Shown here: positions 1-9,843 of the stretch, in pieces
How the letters are laid out: each line of letters begins with the position of its first letter
Numbering within the stretch: the stretch's first letter is position 1
Assembly: GCF_000485595.1 (NCBI RefSeq)
Contig: NW_014577353.1
Span: 95,820 to 122,584 of the forward strand
Direction of reading: 5' to 3'
DNA: 26,765 nt
Origin: Priapulus caudatus
Taxonomy: Eukaryota; Priapulida; Priapulimorpha; Priapulimorphida; Priapulidae
Position numbers and translations under genes: made by a program
The notes under the pieces: model-generated
Database searches by the model: none
The model's input: the letters and a program-made list of their open reading frames with translations, nothing else
Told to the model about the DNA's origin: nothing

Positions 1-1200
1 TCGTTTATGATTCATTATTTGAATTTTCAGGTTGAAAAAAATTTTTCATTTTTGCACGTTCGCGGCAATTTCGGTTTGACGTCCGTCATCTTCGGGGCGT
101 TTTTTCGACAAATCATTTATTCCGGCGCCCTTGATATATGGTTCTATGCGAGTTTAGAAAAAGGTGGCAGTGTACAATCCAGGACTGCCGCCAAAGCTGT
201 GTCAAAAATCCATATCAGATAGTTGCTGTTTAGGCTTAGTACACCTTGTGATTAGCTCCTAGTCTATGTTTCCGAGTGGAGAATTTTTTTCCAAATTATA
301 TTTGAAATTTTTGGATTAAATAATGACTTTTTTGGCCGGGAACTAAATCGGCATGCGGGCCCTGCGTGACGGTAAACCGGATTTTTCCATTCTCAAATGG
401 CCTAATCCGAGGGGCGTGTACAGGAATTTGTACCAGGGCCAGGGGGGCGGGGCTAACTGTAACCCCAAGTTGCCAGCCACGCGAGAGGGGGTATGCTTCT
501 CAAAGAAATAGATCGGTTTGCCGGCCTATATCTCCTATATGTTTGACCCTGCCAATGTTAATTTACTTGAACTTTTTTCATGGAATGTGTTCTATATAGT
601 TAGGAGAGCTGATTTGAGCTTGCGTTCGCTCACCCGGGTGCCAACGTTGAGCATTCTCTTGAATTCAAGATGGCCGCCGCCGTCGATCTTGGATTTGGTC
701 AAATTTGACAACTTGGGCTAGCAGTGCTCGGGTCGGCATCTCGATGCCCTTAGAGTGTCATGCGAATACCGACTTTTTAGGGGTTTCGAGGGCAGGGAGT
801 CATTTCCTGTTATGGGTTATTTTTTTAGATTATGGGGTCAATTCAAGGTCAAAATGACGCGTGATACGGTCAAACATAAGACACTTTAATGCTAAATGTC
901 ACTGTTCATAGAGCAGTATATACATAGGCTGGACAACTACGGACTTGAACTATGTTTAGCAGGAGACCCAAATGGCACTGAAAACCACCCACACCATCGG
1001 GCTATGGAGTTCACCCAGCATCGCTGCCGCGCATCATCGAACGAGCGAAACATCTGGTGCTGATGCCAGCTCACGATCCCCCGAGTCAAGAAACACGAGG
1101 CAGTCTCTCAGCAACTCATAGCAATCAGCTATACATGCTGCAGCACCTACACAGGACTCCAAGGCTCACTCCACCTCTGATTCCAATGAAAGCTCTGTCC
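1..1200. other. Non-coding or repeat-derived stretch
   Basis: No reading frame here resembles a protein I recognise. The text alternates AT-rich and GC-rich patches, for example a run of G around 440-450 and a GCCGCCGCCG patch near 672. That pattern suits decayed dispersed repeats rather than a gene. Between about 955 and 1200 the sequence becomes serine- and proline-rich in translation but is broken by stops, so it may be the decayed start of the element that follows. Confidence 0.4.
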
Positions 1201-1216
1201 GCAGTATAAACGTCAC

Positions 1217-1420
1217 ATGGCTTCAGATTCCGCCTGCCAGTGTGAGTTCAGTCAGCAGCGAGACGCAGCCTGCTGTCGCACAGTCGACGGCAGAGTTACA
1301 AGGCCTGCTCGCAGTAGCGGCTTCAATGTCAGCCGCAAGCGGACGGCTCCAGCTCCGCCCTCGGGCGCGCACAGACGGGGCCAGGGGGCGGCGCGCGGGG
1401 GCGCCGGCGGGGGGGGGCGA
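1217..1420 (+). pseudogene. Short coding-like fragment, unknown, cut by poly-C
   Basis: One plus frame is open through this stretch and reads as an alanine-, serine- and glutamine-rich segment (for example AELQGLLAVAASMSAASGR). The composition is coding-like, but the frame runs straight into a 57-base C tract and cannot be followed. I do not recognise a family. A retroelement gag-like region is possible, but this rests on composition only. Confidence 0.2.
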
Positions 1421-1424
1421 ACGC

Positions 1425-1425
<1 letters not shown>

Positions 1426-1482
<57 letters not shown>

Positions 1483-1508
1483 ACCCCGGTGCCGAATCCT
1501 GCTCAAAC

Positions 1509-1541
<33 letters not shown>

Positions 1542-1715
1542 TTTTTTTTTTGTTTTCTCCAAAAAAAAAAAAAAAAAGAAAAAAAAAAAAAAAAAAAGAA
1601 AAAAAGAAAAAAAAAAAAAAAAAAAAAAAAAAAACATAAAACAAACGAAAAAAAAAGGGGGGGGCGCGGTATGGGCAGGGCGCGGCGGGGGCGGGGGGGG
1701 GGGGGGGGGGGGGGG
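1426..1715. repeat. Block of extreme homopolymer runs
   Basis: The block reads C x57 (1426-1482), then C x31 (1511-1541) followed by T x10, an A-rich tract with scattered G from 1561 to about 1634, and G x23 (1693-1715). Every open frame here (poly-Pro, poly-Gly, poly-Lys, poly-Phe) is an artefact of composition. Runs of all four bases within 300 bp are unlikely as normal genomic sequence and suggest a polishing or consensus fault. A real simple-repeat island cannot be excluded. Confidence 0.85.
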
Positions 1716-1739
1716 CCCGGGCTCTGCGCCAGTAGCCCA

Positions 1740-2950
1740 AAACACTGGTGGCTGTTTGTGTACCGATAGTCGCATTCACCACCTGCGTGCGACCCAGACA
1801 CCGTTCTGGACTACGCCCGGTATCGTGTCTGAGAGGACTGCTCAAAAAGCTTTCGGGAGCGGTACACCCACCTCTCTTGTGATCTCCAAGGCTATATCAG
1901 ACTGCATGCCTAGTCCAATGAAAGACCTCAAGCCGCTGGACCAATCTGTATACTTCACCCGGGCATGATGCATCACTCTCATGAGTTCCTGGGCTGATAG
2001 CGCGACAGCTGATGAAAGCATCGGCGTGGGACGTATCTCGATGGAGCCGCAGCGTTGGTGGGCATGACCAGGCATCGATCACCGGGAAGATCCTGAACAA
2101 CAGGCCTCTACGCGCATTACCGTCTCATCATCGCCGTGTGCCTGGCAGATTACTACTCAAATGGTGCCAAGACATACCAAGAGCTGAGGTGACTACCGTT
2201 GGAGAACACGCCAGAAAAACCCCAACGGGAGCTAAGTGGGTGGGACTGTCTCAGTCAGAAGCCGACACGGCTGACGCACTTATGGTTCCTGCGTGGGAGA
2301 GCGGAATGGTGGACGTTTCTGCCTCCAGCAGCAGCTGGTCTCAAGGCAATGCTGCCGTTATTCTTCGCAGGCAGGTCACGCACAAGTTATAGCCCGCTAC
2401 ATGAGCTGGTAAGTGGTGCGAGCAGATGGAGGCACGCTCCAGCGTGCGGGCCGGGGAGGACCTACTGGCAGGGCGCGACATGTCTGTCGGCATTCTGATG
2501 GCGGGACCGCAGGGTTCGCAGAGATCAAGTTCGGCGGAGACAGACATATAATCAAGGCGAGGAGAGGGTGCTGGAGCGTAGAAGGGCATATCGACGAGGC
2601 CGCAAGCAAGGTGGCGGTGTGGGTCGAACAGGGTTTCGAGTGTGGGTGCCCACGCCTCCGACATTCTCCATGGAAGATATGTACAGTAAAGCTGCGGGAT
2701 GAGGGAGAAGCCACGTGGTCGAGTGGATAGGAGAGGCAGAAGAACAAGCACAAGACGGAAGGAGAGGGAGAAGAAGACTGGATGAGCGTCGATCGGAGAG
2801 AGATCGGAGCAGAGCTGGAGAAGTACGGACTCACGCCCCTGCAAGCGCAGCAGCATCGCAGGTCTCTTATAAACATCTGGCAATGGCCAAGGTGCGCCCG
2901 ACACAGTGTTAATGTTCAGGATGCCAGGCTGGACTTCGCGGAGTGAGGAG
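1740..2950. other. GC-rich stretch, no recognisable gene
   Basis: The stretch is clearly richer in G and C than the rest of the window and has open frames of 65-230 codons on both strands. None shows a motif I can name, and overlapping frames on opposite strands are expected in GC-rich DNA. It lies directly upstream of the decayed coding copy at 2950-3490 and may be the upstream part of the same element. Confidence 0.35.
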
Positions 2951-3490
2951 CCAAAGAGCAAGCAGTTTTTCCGCCTCTTCACTAAGGAGTGACTTAAACA
3001 AAACATAAAGAAAATGGTCACATCAATGGAGGCACTCAAGAACGGCAGTTCACTGTAAGGGGAAGGCCATCTACGACATCGAGGACACTGTTAGGCGCGC
3101 TGCTTGTCTTGGGGCAGCAGCGGAGCGTGGATCTATACAACATCTTCCAGTTTGAACTGCAGCCAGTCCCAACATCCCTGATTGATGAGTATGGATGTGA
3201 GAAGGGGCAACAAGGCCGTGCTCGTCAAGTGTCTCGGTGTTTCTAGTCAAGACTCCACCTGCTCCAGACGTGGGGTTGGTACGCCGGTCAGCTGCTGCTT
3301 ACCACGTTTGCTGTGGCAGTCGACTGGGACCGCAGGAGATCTGGCTGCGAAGCTTTGGTTGCTCGGACTGGCCCACACCCCCTGAGCTCAAAGAAAATAG
3401 TCCTGTCGACAGGTATGACAAGAAGCTCCTAGCGCAAAGGGCATGAGCAGTGAGAAGAGAAGAGCCAAGGGAAGTGCGGCTGCCCCGAAA
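2950..3490 (+). pseudogene. Frameshifted copy of an expanded invertebrate protein family of unknown function
   Basis: Four plus-strand pieces in different frames follow one another in the order of a protein family I recall as highly expanded in sponge, cnidarian and mollusc genomes (uncharacterised, no assigned activity). The pieces are: (1) a basic stretch reading QFFRLFTKE near 2965; (2) RSVDLYNIFQFELQPVPTSL at about 3124-3183, matching the family's 'EL.PVP.SL' core; (3) RRGNKAVLVKCLGV from about 3200, then VKTPPAPDV in another frame near 3244; and (4) DRYDKK followed by APSAKG and KRRAKG after another shift, near 3409-3470. At least three frameshifts and several stops mean it cannot encode a full protein. 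The family assignment is from memory of its motif pattern, not a search. Confidence 0.55.
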
Positions 3491-4812
3491 ACCCCCACCC
3501 ACCCTTTTTTCCCATTTATTTTTGCGCACAAGCGGTTGGTCTTGTTTTAGAGAGCAAAGAATTCTGCTTAATGCAATACCATGAAATTATTCTAGACTCG
3601 CAGGCAAAGTAGAATAATGTAGTCGTGAAATAGCACTATTTTCCCGTTTTTCCGTTGTACACTCTAGGTATTATCCGCTCTTGATATCATGAATATGGCA
3701 GCGTGCAGCCCAGCAAATCACAGGTTGTTGTTTGTTATGAACCATCCTGTAATGGGTTACAGCGAAACGTGATACGTTGGAAGCGAGTTTGCATTTGTTT
3801 GGGGCCATCAGGATCAAGTGATCCAGTGGTCCAGTGATCCAGTCTCCAAGCACAGCAGATGTCTTAGCCGTCTGGTTCTCTGCATTTCGTTTCTGCTGAT
3901 GTTTTCTTGTAGCTAGTCTTCGTATACTCCTTCATAATGGAATTCTTTGTCCAGTATATATTGCATATATTAATAATATTGTTCAGAGTTGTACATGAGT
4001 ACTGACTGTAATTAATTTTAAGGAAAATTAATGTTGAATCGTGGTTTCCGCTTCAGGTACTGCTTCATCATGTTGTGTAAAGTAAATACTGTTTTATGTA
4101 CAGTCAGTCTTCCTTTCTTTAACCCTGCTTATTCTTATTTGAATTTGTCATTAATGGCATCTGAGAATATCCTACAAAAATTTTGCTATGACTGAAATGA
4201 AGAGTTGTTCCTTAGCAATTATCACAATATGAAGTCACTGTTGGTAACTTGAATATGACGCCCTTAATCCAGGCTAATGGGGTGACGTTTGCTCCTAGAT
4301 TTTGTAGAGGTCAGTCAGCATATTGCTAGCTTTATTGGCACTAACTTTCAGTAGCCCAGCTCATCAGTAGAGAATATTGTAGTGGTAGAGAGAAAGGAGT
4401 TGGCAGTAGATGAAGAAGTAGGGGGTGGAAATAGAAGTGCTATGTGCTATGGCAAAAAATCATGGACGTAAGATAGAAAAAGGTAGAGGTACCACCGTTC
4501 CCCTAAATCCTTGACTTTCTTTGGCTTTACCTGGTTTACTTCCTGTTACCACCCCACCTCCCTCTTCTATAAATCCCATTTGCTTCCTATATTACATCCT
4601 CCTTACTTTCTACTTCCCTATCCTAGTTTCCACTCCTCTACTTCTCCCTCTGCTTCTTCCTTCTGTTTTGTTTTTCACGGCTCCTTGCCCGCCCCCATCG
4701 GCTTTGTTTTGCACATTGGAAAAACTGCAGATGGCTTCAAATGTTCTTCTTTATTAATTATCCCATGGTTCTAGTTGACTTGTGATTATTGTTTTTTTCT
4801 TCTATTTTTCAG
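3490..4812. other. Intergenic stretch upstream of TRAPPC1
   Basis: Base composition drops sharply to AT-rich at about 3510. No gene is recognised. Around 3815-3845 there is a short tandem of 'gtgatccagtg'-like units. From about 4540 to 4700 the plus strand is pyrimidine-rich (CT-rich). The untranslated first exon and promoter of TRAPPC1 should lie in this stretch, but I cannot place a transcription start. Confidence 0.4.
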
Positions 4813-4815
4813 ATG
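4811..4815 (+). promoter_or_regulatory. TRAPPC1: Splice acceptor abutting the TRAPPC1 start codon
   Basis: A long pyrimidine tract (about 4790-4810) ends in CAG at 4810-4812 and is followed at once by ATG at 4813. The conserved TRAPPC1 N-terminus starts at this ATG, so the acceptor would place the start codon at the first base of a spliced exon. The 5' untranslated exon upstream was not located. Confidence 0.55.
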
Positions 4816-5191
4816 GTCGTGTATAATTTCTACTTATTTGATCGTAATGGCACATGCCTACACTATGCAGAGTGGAGCCGTCACAGGAAGGCGGGCATGG
4901 CTGATGATGAGGTATATCTGGTATCGGGTTATAGTACTTAGTAAGCATGATCACATGATGCTCGTGACCACCGTGACATGATAGTGTCATAAAATGCCCT
5001 GAAATTCTAGAATGTACTAGTGTCCCTTCAGTAATGTGTTGTTAAAAACTGTATACCGTAATACGTGGATTTTTACTGTGGAACACAAGGGTGTAGCTAC
5101 CATAACGCAGATACGCAGTTGCGTACACATCATTTCACCAAACATTTTTTTATTGCAGAGAGAGAGAGAGAGGGCAAGAGAGACAAAGGGG

Positions 5192-5231
<40 letters not shown>

Positions 5232-8200
5232 AGAGAGAGAAAAGAGAGAAAGAGAGTCAGTCAGATCAGAACTAAATTGTCATATATAATATATATGTGC
5301 TGTGATGTGCAATGAGTGATGTTGTGTAGTGTTTGAGCAGCACCACGCCAACGCACACCAGCACACGCACATGCATACGCTCGCTCCCGCTACGCACGCA
5401 CGCACACACACAGAGAGGGGAGAGAGAGAAGAGAGTTTAAGAATGTGCGTTAGTTCAACATGTTTGATAATCAAATAACGAAAATATACTGATTGTTATA
5501 TGATCTTGTATGTGCTCACATCTTTGTTGCTGCATGAGAGAAATAATTATACTAAAAAGATAATGTCGTAGTCAGATGAAGCCTGTCACATGTACTCAAA
5601 TGTGCCTCAAATTCACTCTCCTGCGATTAGCATTTTCAAAATTTTCTGTGGGGACTCCCCTGACCCCGCGTCCTTGTGCTCGTACACATCCATTTCACCC
5701 CTAGCTCACGCCGCCTGGAACTATAACACTGACACAATGTAGTCAGAGGCTCAGCACTTTTGATACTTTAATTTTTTTTTTTACCAGGAATACAAGCTGC
5801 TGTATGGAATTTGTTGTTCCTGCATCAAGTCTTTCATCAATAGATATCTCAGTAGACCTGTTGCCTTCCTGGCAATAATATTAATGTAAATTCATTTTTC
5901 TTTAGAGATTACTTGCCTTATAAAGAGAAGGTATACTGGAGGTAAGATGAGTAAGTTGATTTAGAACGTATCGAACAATGCAGATCTGTTGGAGCATTAC
6001 ATTCTTAGCGATCTTGTGCATAATGTTATATTCAGTTTTGGCATGTTATAACACCAAATTCCAATACTGACTAACCCTAGGACCGCGTTCACTTAGTTTT
6101 TGTTCTGGTGAAGTTGGGTTTACAAGTGGGCCTATTCCAGGAGTTATTGCACCAGGGAAACTACCTATTGTTACATACCAGGGTTTTGGTTTTATTTAGG
6201 CGTATATGTCGTGATATTTCAATTAATGCTCAATAGCCGAGCTCAGTAGAATGCGAAGCGTTACGCTCTGATAGGCTCCGTTGGTTGCGAATCCCTGCGT
6301 GTTTATTTTATATTTTTTTTATTTTTTTTTTTAGGGTTAGGGTTAGGTTAGGATTAGGGTTAGAACTTAGGGTTAGGATTTACAATGCGTATACATGTGT
6401 ACACACGTGTATTATGGACCCGAGCGATCCCGAAGTTGCGCCCTACTACCGTTCGGCTATTTCCGGAAAAATGTGTATTTCTCCCCAGTACACGATTCCT
6501 ATTCCAGGCACATATCTTACAGTTACATGTCGCAGATGGTGTTGGGACTTAACAAATCATCCGGTTTTTAACATGAGATTTGGTCTTGAGGGTGTTAGGT
6601 GGAGAGTTGACTGTAACGGTTTGTTTCCTTTTTCACGAGCAGTTAAATATTTGCCTTGTAGTAATGAAAGTTAAAGCATTGCGAATAGTGTGTGTAACTC
6701 CTTGACTAAAGGCTATCAGCAAGGATGGGTTTCTATGTTACTCAACCAGCAAGTATAAGCTCCACTTTTATGAGACACCCAGTGGATTGAAGTTTGTGAT
6801 GAATACAGATCAGTCTATACCTGGTAACATACGAGATGTCCTCCATCAGCTTTATAGTCAGGTATACAAAAACCGTTTTGTACTTATTTGTTGATAGAAA
6901 TTTAAAAGTGTAACTTTTTAGCTCAGCTGACGAAGTCGGATGCAGCTTGTAGTTCTAATCGCATGAATGTCCGTCCGTCCGGCCGTCCTTCCGTCCGTGT
7001 GTCAACAGTTAGGGCACAAATCTTAACCGCTCGACGTACGGTCTTGATGTTCAGGACGTCGGGGGTATCGCGAAAAGGACTCGGGGTGTCGAATTTGGGG
7101 GTCAAGGGTCAAAGGTTAAGATGTGTCAATGGAGGGGAATATTTCCCCCTTAACTTAAGGTATAGGATGAAATACAGAATTACAGCACAAATCTCAACGG
7201 CTTGACCTACGCTCGTAATATTCTATGTATAGTGTTATGGGGAGGAAATGCATCACCAGTGCGAAATTGGAGGTCACAGGTCAAAGGGCAGTGGGGGAAA
7301 GGTCAGATATCAGACATTTTCTGAGTACATGGTCTAACGGACCGAGTGCAAAACTTTTTTGTTTCAGCACTGACCTACCATTTTTATCACTTTATTGAAA
7401 GGACCATGAAATGTACTTTCCGCTGACGTGCGAAGAGTAAGTGTCTGATAACCTTTTGACCCTCAAGAGGAGGGTTAAACATGGATTTGTTGACTGTTAA
7501 CAAAGGACTGAACTGCTTTTGCTATTAGAGCCCCCCCACCACCACCACTACGCTCGCGCTCGATGCATATCCATGATAACATGTTAATATAGCGAAGTCA
7601 TTAAAGTTACACAGCTGTATCTTTATTACTGTACTACCGGTATAGCAAAGCCTATCATAGATTTTAGATCTGTATTAGTAGTATCCTAGATATATGCTCT
7701 CTGAGCGCGAACACGGTGGCGGGAGGGCTCACTTAATTCGGTTGCCAGTGAGTTTATCAGAAGAATACCCGGCTACAGTACACGTCAGTTGAGCGCTGTC
7801 GCTCTGCGGCACTTGTTTTGTGTAGGCAGTACAGTTATGTCAGTGCTCATAATTGTTGTTTTTCAATGTTTAAAAAAAACAAAAGGATCTGTAGTTTCTG
7901 ATAACATAAATGTGTAGGTGTATACTATTTTTATGTAATAAGTATCATAATATAATAGAGACCTCTATTATCCACTCCTGATAATATGTACTCTCATATT
8001 CCAGATTAGTATTTCTCTTTAAACCTTCTAGAAAATTAATGCAAAAGTTCAATAATTAAATTATGATATGGACAGCAATATCCCATGTTATGTAATTAAT
8101 GCGTTCTAAGTAATTGTAGTATTCCTATTGACTTCCATTATATAATTGGAGATGTATTCTTAGGAAAAATTCCTTTAGGAAAGTTGAAGGAGTCACTAGA

Positions 8201-8802
8201 AGGACAATTATTAATGGAAGAACACATGTTTAAATCCATATATATTGATTATTTGATGGTGCAACACGTACAGTATCATGATAATACTGGGAGGGAAAGG
8301 GATACGGAATTTGAATAATTGTGATGGAGAGGGAAGTGCACTACTGCATAGCTGGCATCGATACCAGCTGAGTGGGTAATTTATCACTATCATGTTTGGG
8401 TTTTAGGTTTTGACCTAATGACCAAATTTTACCTAAAGGCGATTGCTGTTTACTGTATTACGGTTTTCTCTTTGTACAGCCCACTGTAACTGTAGCAGCT
8501 AAGGTTGTGAACTGCTACTAAAATGATATTAGATGCAGAAGAGATTGATTGCAGAAACACGCACATTTCATAAACAGTGCACTTTAAGTTTAACCGTCTA
8601 ATTTGATTGGGGGACTTTACATATGTATCGAAGATGACTAGAAGATGATAAAATTCCATGTGTTTTCTTTCAGATATATGTAGAGTATGTTGTGAAGAAC
8701 CCTATGTGTGCACTTGGAGAACCAATAACAAGTGAACTGTTCAAGAGCAAGCTGGATGAATTTGTTAGATCGTTGCCAATATTCAATGCAAAACCTGCCT
8801 GA
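4813..8802 (+). CDS. TRAPPC1: Trafficking protein particle complex subunit 1 (TRAPPC1/Bet5), four coding exons
   Basis: TRAPPC1 is a longin-fold core subunit of the TRAPP complexes, which tether vesicles at the ER-Golgi and activate a Rab GTPase. Coding exons: 4813-4911 (33 codons, opening [13 protein letters not shown]), 5788-5859 (EYKLLYG, ending near SRP), 6712-6861 (50 codons, including [20 protein letters not shown] and [10 protein letters not shown]) and 8674-8802 ([10 protein letters not shown] through [16 protein letters not shown] to a TGA stop). All four match the family in order, and the predicted 149 residues compare with about 145 in vertebrates. Clean donors follow at 4912 (gtatat) and 6862 (gtatac). 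The exon 2 donor is uncertain: gtagac at 5852 or gttgcc at 5860, and only the latter keeps phase with the acceptor at 6711. A CAG acceptor lies directly before the ATG, so an untranslated upstream exon is likely. The introns carry microsatellites and repeats. Confidence 0.9.
5158..5263. repeat. GA/AGAG microsatellite
   Basis: An almost pure (GA)n tract interrupted by a G run near 5187-5193, lying in the first coding-side intron of TRAPPC1. The Arg-Glu open frames over it are repeat artefacts. Confidence 0.95.
5340..5435. repeat. CA-rich then GA-rich simple repeat
   Basis: A cacgca/acac-rich tract (about 5341-5411) passes into a short gaga tract (5412-5433). It lies in the same TRAPPC1 intron as the GA microsatellite. 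Confidence 0.8.
6231..6335 (+). repeat. Candidate tRNA-derived SINE head with T-rich tail
   Basis: The text tagccgagctcagtag at 6234-6249 resembles an RNA polymerase III A box. The text ggttgcgaatcc at 6283-6294 resembles a B box (GGTTCGAATCC) with one inserted base. The spacing of about 50 bp suits a tRNA with a long variable arm or a SINE head. A T-rich tract follows at 6304-6332. No acceptor stem closes, so it is not a functional tRNA gene. Confidence 0.3.
6333..6382 (+). repeat. Interstitial telomere-like TTAGGG repeats
   Basis: Several TTAGGG units in perfect and degraded forms (ttaggg, ttaggt, attaggg, acttaggg) lie directly after a poly-T tract, inside a TRAPPC1 intron. TTAGGG is the common animal telomere unit. 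An internal patch next to poly-T may mark a repaired break or a retroelement insertion scar. Confidence 0.75.
6385..6674 (+). other. Open frame in the TRAPPC1 intron, unknown
   Basis: The open frame that starts at 6285 runs through the telomere-like repeat to a stop at 6672. Its later part reads [17 protein letters not shown] and is not obviously low complexity, but no family is recognised and it is bounded by repeats. It is most likely chance or a remnant of an inserted element. Confidence 0.15.
6968..7320 (+). repeat. CGTC-rich head plus two degenerate ~172-bp tandem units
   Basis: A (CCGT)n-like tract at 6969-6999 is followed by two diverged units. 'cacaaatct.aac.gct.gac.tacg' occurs at 7015 and 7186, and 'gtca.aggtcaaagg'-like text occurs at 7101 and 7273, giving the same spacing of about 172 bp twice. 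It lies in the last TRAPPC1 intron and is probably part of a dispersed repeat family. Confidence 0.6.
7943..7983. repeat. Foldback element copy A (degraded)
   Basis: The right arm tattatccactcctgata (7966-7983) matches the shared terminal text of the family in reverse complement. The left arm (tatcataatataatagag) has lost part of the GGAGTG core. It lies in the last TRAPPC1 intron. Confidence 0.6.
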
Positions 8803-8940
8803 ATGGTGCATCTTTGGTATGTACGTGTATATTATGAAGAGCATGAATATAAAGAGGGTCCTATTAGAAGTATTCCTGATATTATGTATGTGTATACAGT
8901 ATAGTGCTGTTTTATTTAATCAAATTAATTTAATATTGTT

Positions 8941-9236
8941 TATAGAGGCTATGAAGTTGATCAGGTCAGAAATTCGTGACGTTTACAATATTGTCAATCC
9001 TCTGTTTGTGGCCATGGTAGATGTATCACTTCTGTGCTCAGACAAGTATTACATACGAACGGCTTGTGTTACACTGCAACACACTTTATTCAGCTTTCTA
9101 CTCAAGGGAGATGATATACAACCCAATGCCACACGGTTACAGAGAGCGAGCTCATGCTTGAGCTCAACTATATAACAAAGTAGGTGACAGCACACTACTG
9201 AATTTTACGCTACGGAATCTCCCTTTTTTAAAGAAG
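8941..9236 (-). mobile_element. Probable 3' LTR and polypurine tract of the Ty3/gypsy copy
   Basis: On the minus strand, downstream of the decayed pol end, there is a purine run TAAAAAAGGGAGA (9218-9230), as expected for the second-strand primer of an LTR retrotransposon. It is followed by non-coding sequence containing AATAAA (9085-9090). I could not fix the LTR ends or find a second LTR for comparison, so the limits are approximate. The plus-strand open frame across 8941-9175 has no recognisable family. Confidence 0.35.
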
Positions 9237-9481
9237 TAAATTTGGCCTTGACAACTATTGCAGGAAGTAAATCTAGAATGTGATATATTACATTTACTAA
9301 ATAAAGTCATTTAAACTTGCACACATGTTCTCGTTGGTGTCAGTCCAGAAACACTGCAATGCTACAACAAATAATTTGTATCAGTTTTACAACGTTTTCA
9401 CTGAAGTCAGTAACAAAAAAGAAAATTCTCTAACAGAAATCCATAACTATTCACTGAATCCTGGCAGCAGGATTATGCATC

Positions 9482-9835
9482 TCAATCAGTCACAAAGTCT
9501 TTCAGGTATGCAGGATTTCTGCTTCTCCTACTGCTGCGTCTCACTTCTACGGGCAGATGTGGATCCGCTGTCAGTGTTTCAACATCTGCACCTGTATTTG
9601 CAACACTGTCCTGCTGGAAATTCCTTGCTTTTTGGAATGATCTGACTCTTACCACTGTCAGGCTGAGCTACAGGACTAGCTTCGATTTCATCAGCATAGT
9701 AGCTTACAGCTGGAAAATTTGCTTCTCTTGTATTATGTAGATGCTTACGATTCCTGCGCAATATACGTTGGTCCTCACGCAATATTTCATATGAGCGAGG
9801 ATCTACTTGCGACTTTACTTCTGCACGCTCCCAGC
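9482..9835 (-). pseudogene. Ty3/gypsy pol, C-terminal end of integrase (right part)
   Basis: The minus-strand frame reads PRSYEI, then RRNRKHL, the usual C-terminal pattern of Ty3/gypsy integrases in marine invertebrates. After a frameshift near 9580 it reads RRSSRRSRNPAYLKDF before a stop at 9482-9484. This is the continuation of the pol copy at 12494-14340; a 2.6-kb insertion separates the two. The frameshift and the broken neighbouring domains make it non-functional. Confidence 0.8.
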
Positions 9836-9843
9836 AGCATTCA
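9836..9843. repeat. 8-bp target-site duplication, left copy (AGCATTCA)
   Basis: Identical to the 8 bases at 12486-12493. Taking out 9844-12493 puts the two halves of the gypsy pol frame back in register at this point, which supports it as the footprint of the insertion. Confidence 0.8.

Larger units (their letters stand above)
5087..5760. repeat. Possible decayed DNA-transposon copy around a GA microsatellite
   Basis: The motif cgtacacatc-atttcacc occurs at 5122-5139 and again, with one extra base, at 5681-5699 in direct orientation. Between the two copies lie a GA microsatellite and an internal patch with 'ggggactcccctgaccccg' (5651-5669), a GC-rich, near-palindromic text like that of many marine-invertebrate MITEs. 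I could not define termini or a target duplication. Confidence 0.3.

Noticed and set aside
1217-1845. Long proline-, glycine- and lysine-rich open frames on both strands
   Set aside because: They translate homopolymer runs; no codon-level signal survives outside the short 1217-1420 segment.
2341-3039. 232-codon minus-strand open frame
   Set aside because: Antisense to the better-supported plus-strand fragments, GC-rich, and without recognisable motifs.
5036-5289. Arg-Glu-rich open frames
   Set aside because: They are translations of the GA microsatellite in a TRAPPC1 intron.
6234-6294. Functional tRNA gene
   Set aside because: A- and B-box-like text is present, but the B box has an insertion and no acceptor stem closes, so only a SINE-like remnant is offered.
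8732-9175. 147-codon plus-strand open frame overlapping the last TRAPPC1 exon
   Set aside because: It starts in a different frame from the TRAPPC1 exon, and the rest lies in the probable gypsy LTR. No family similarity is seen.
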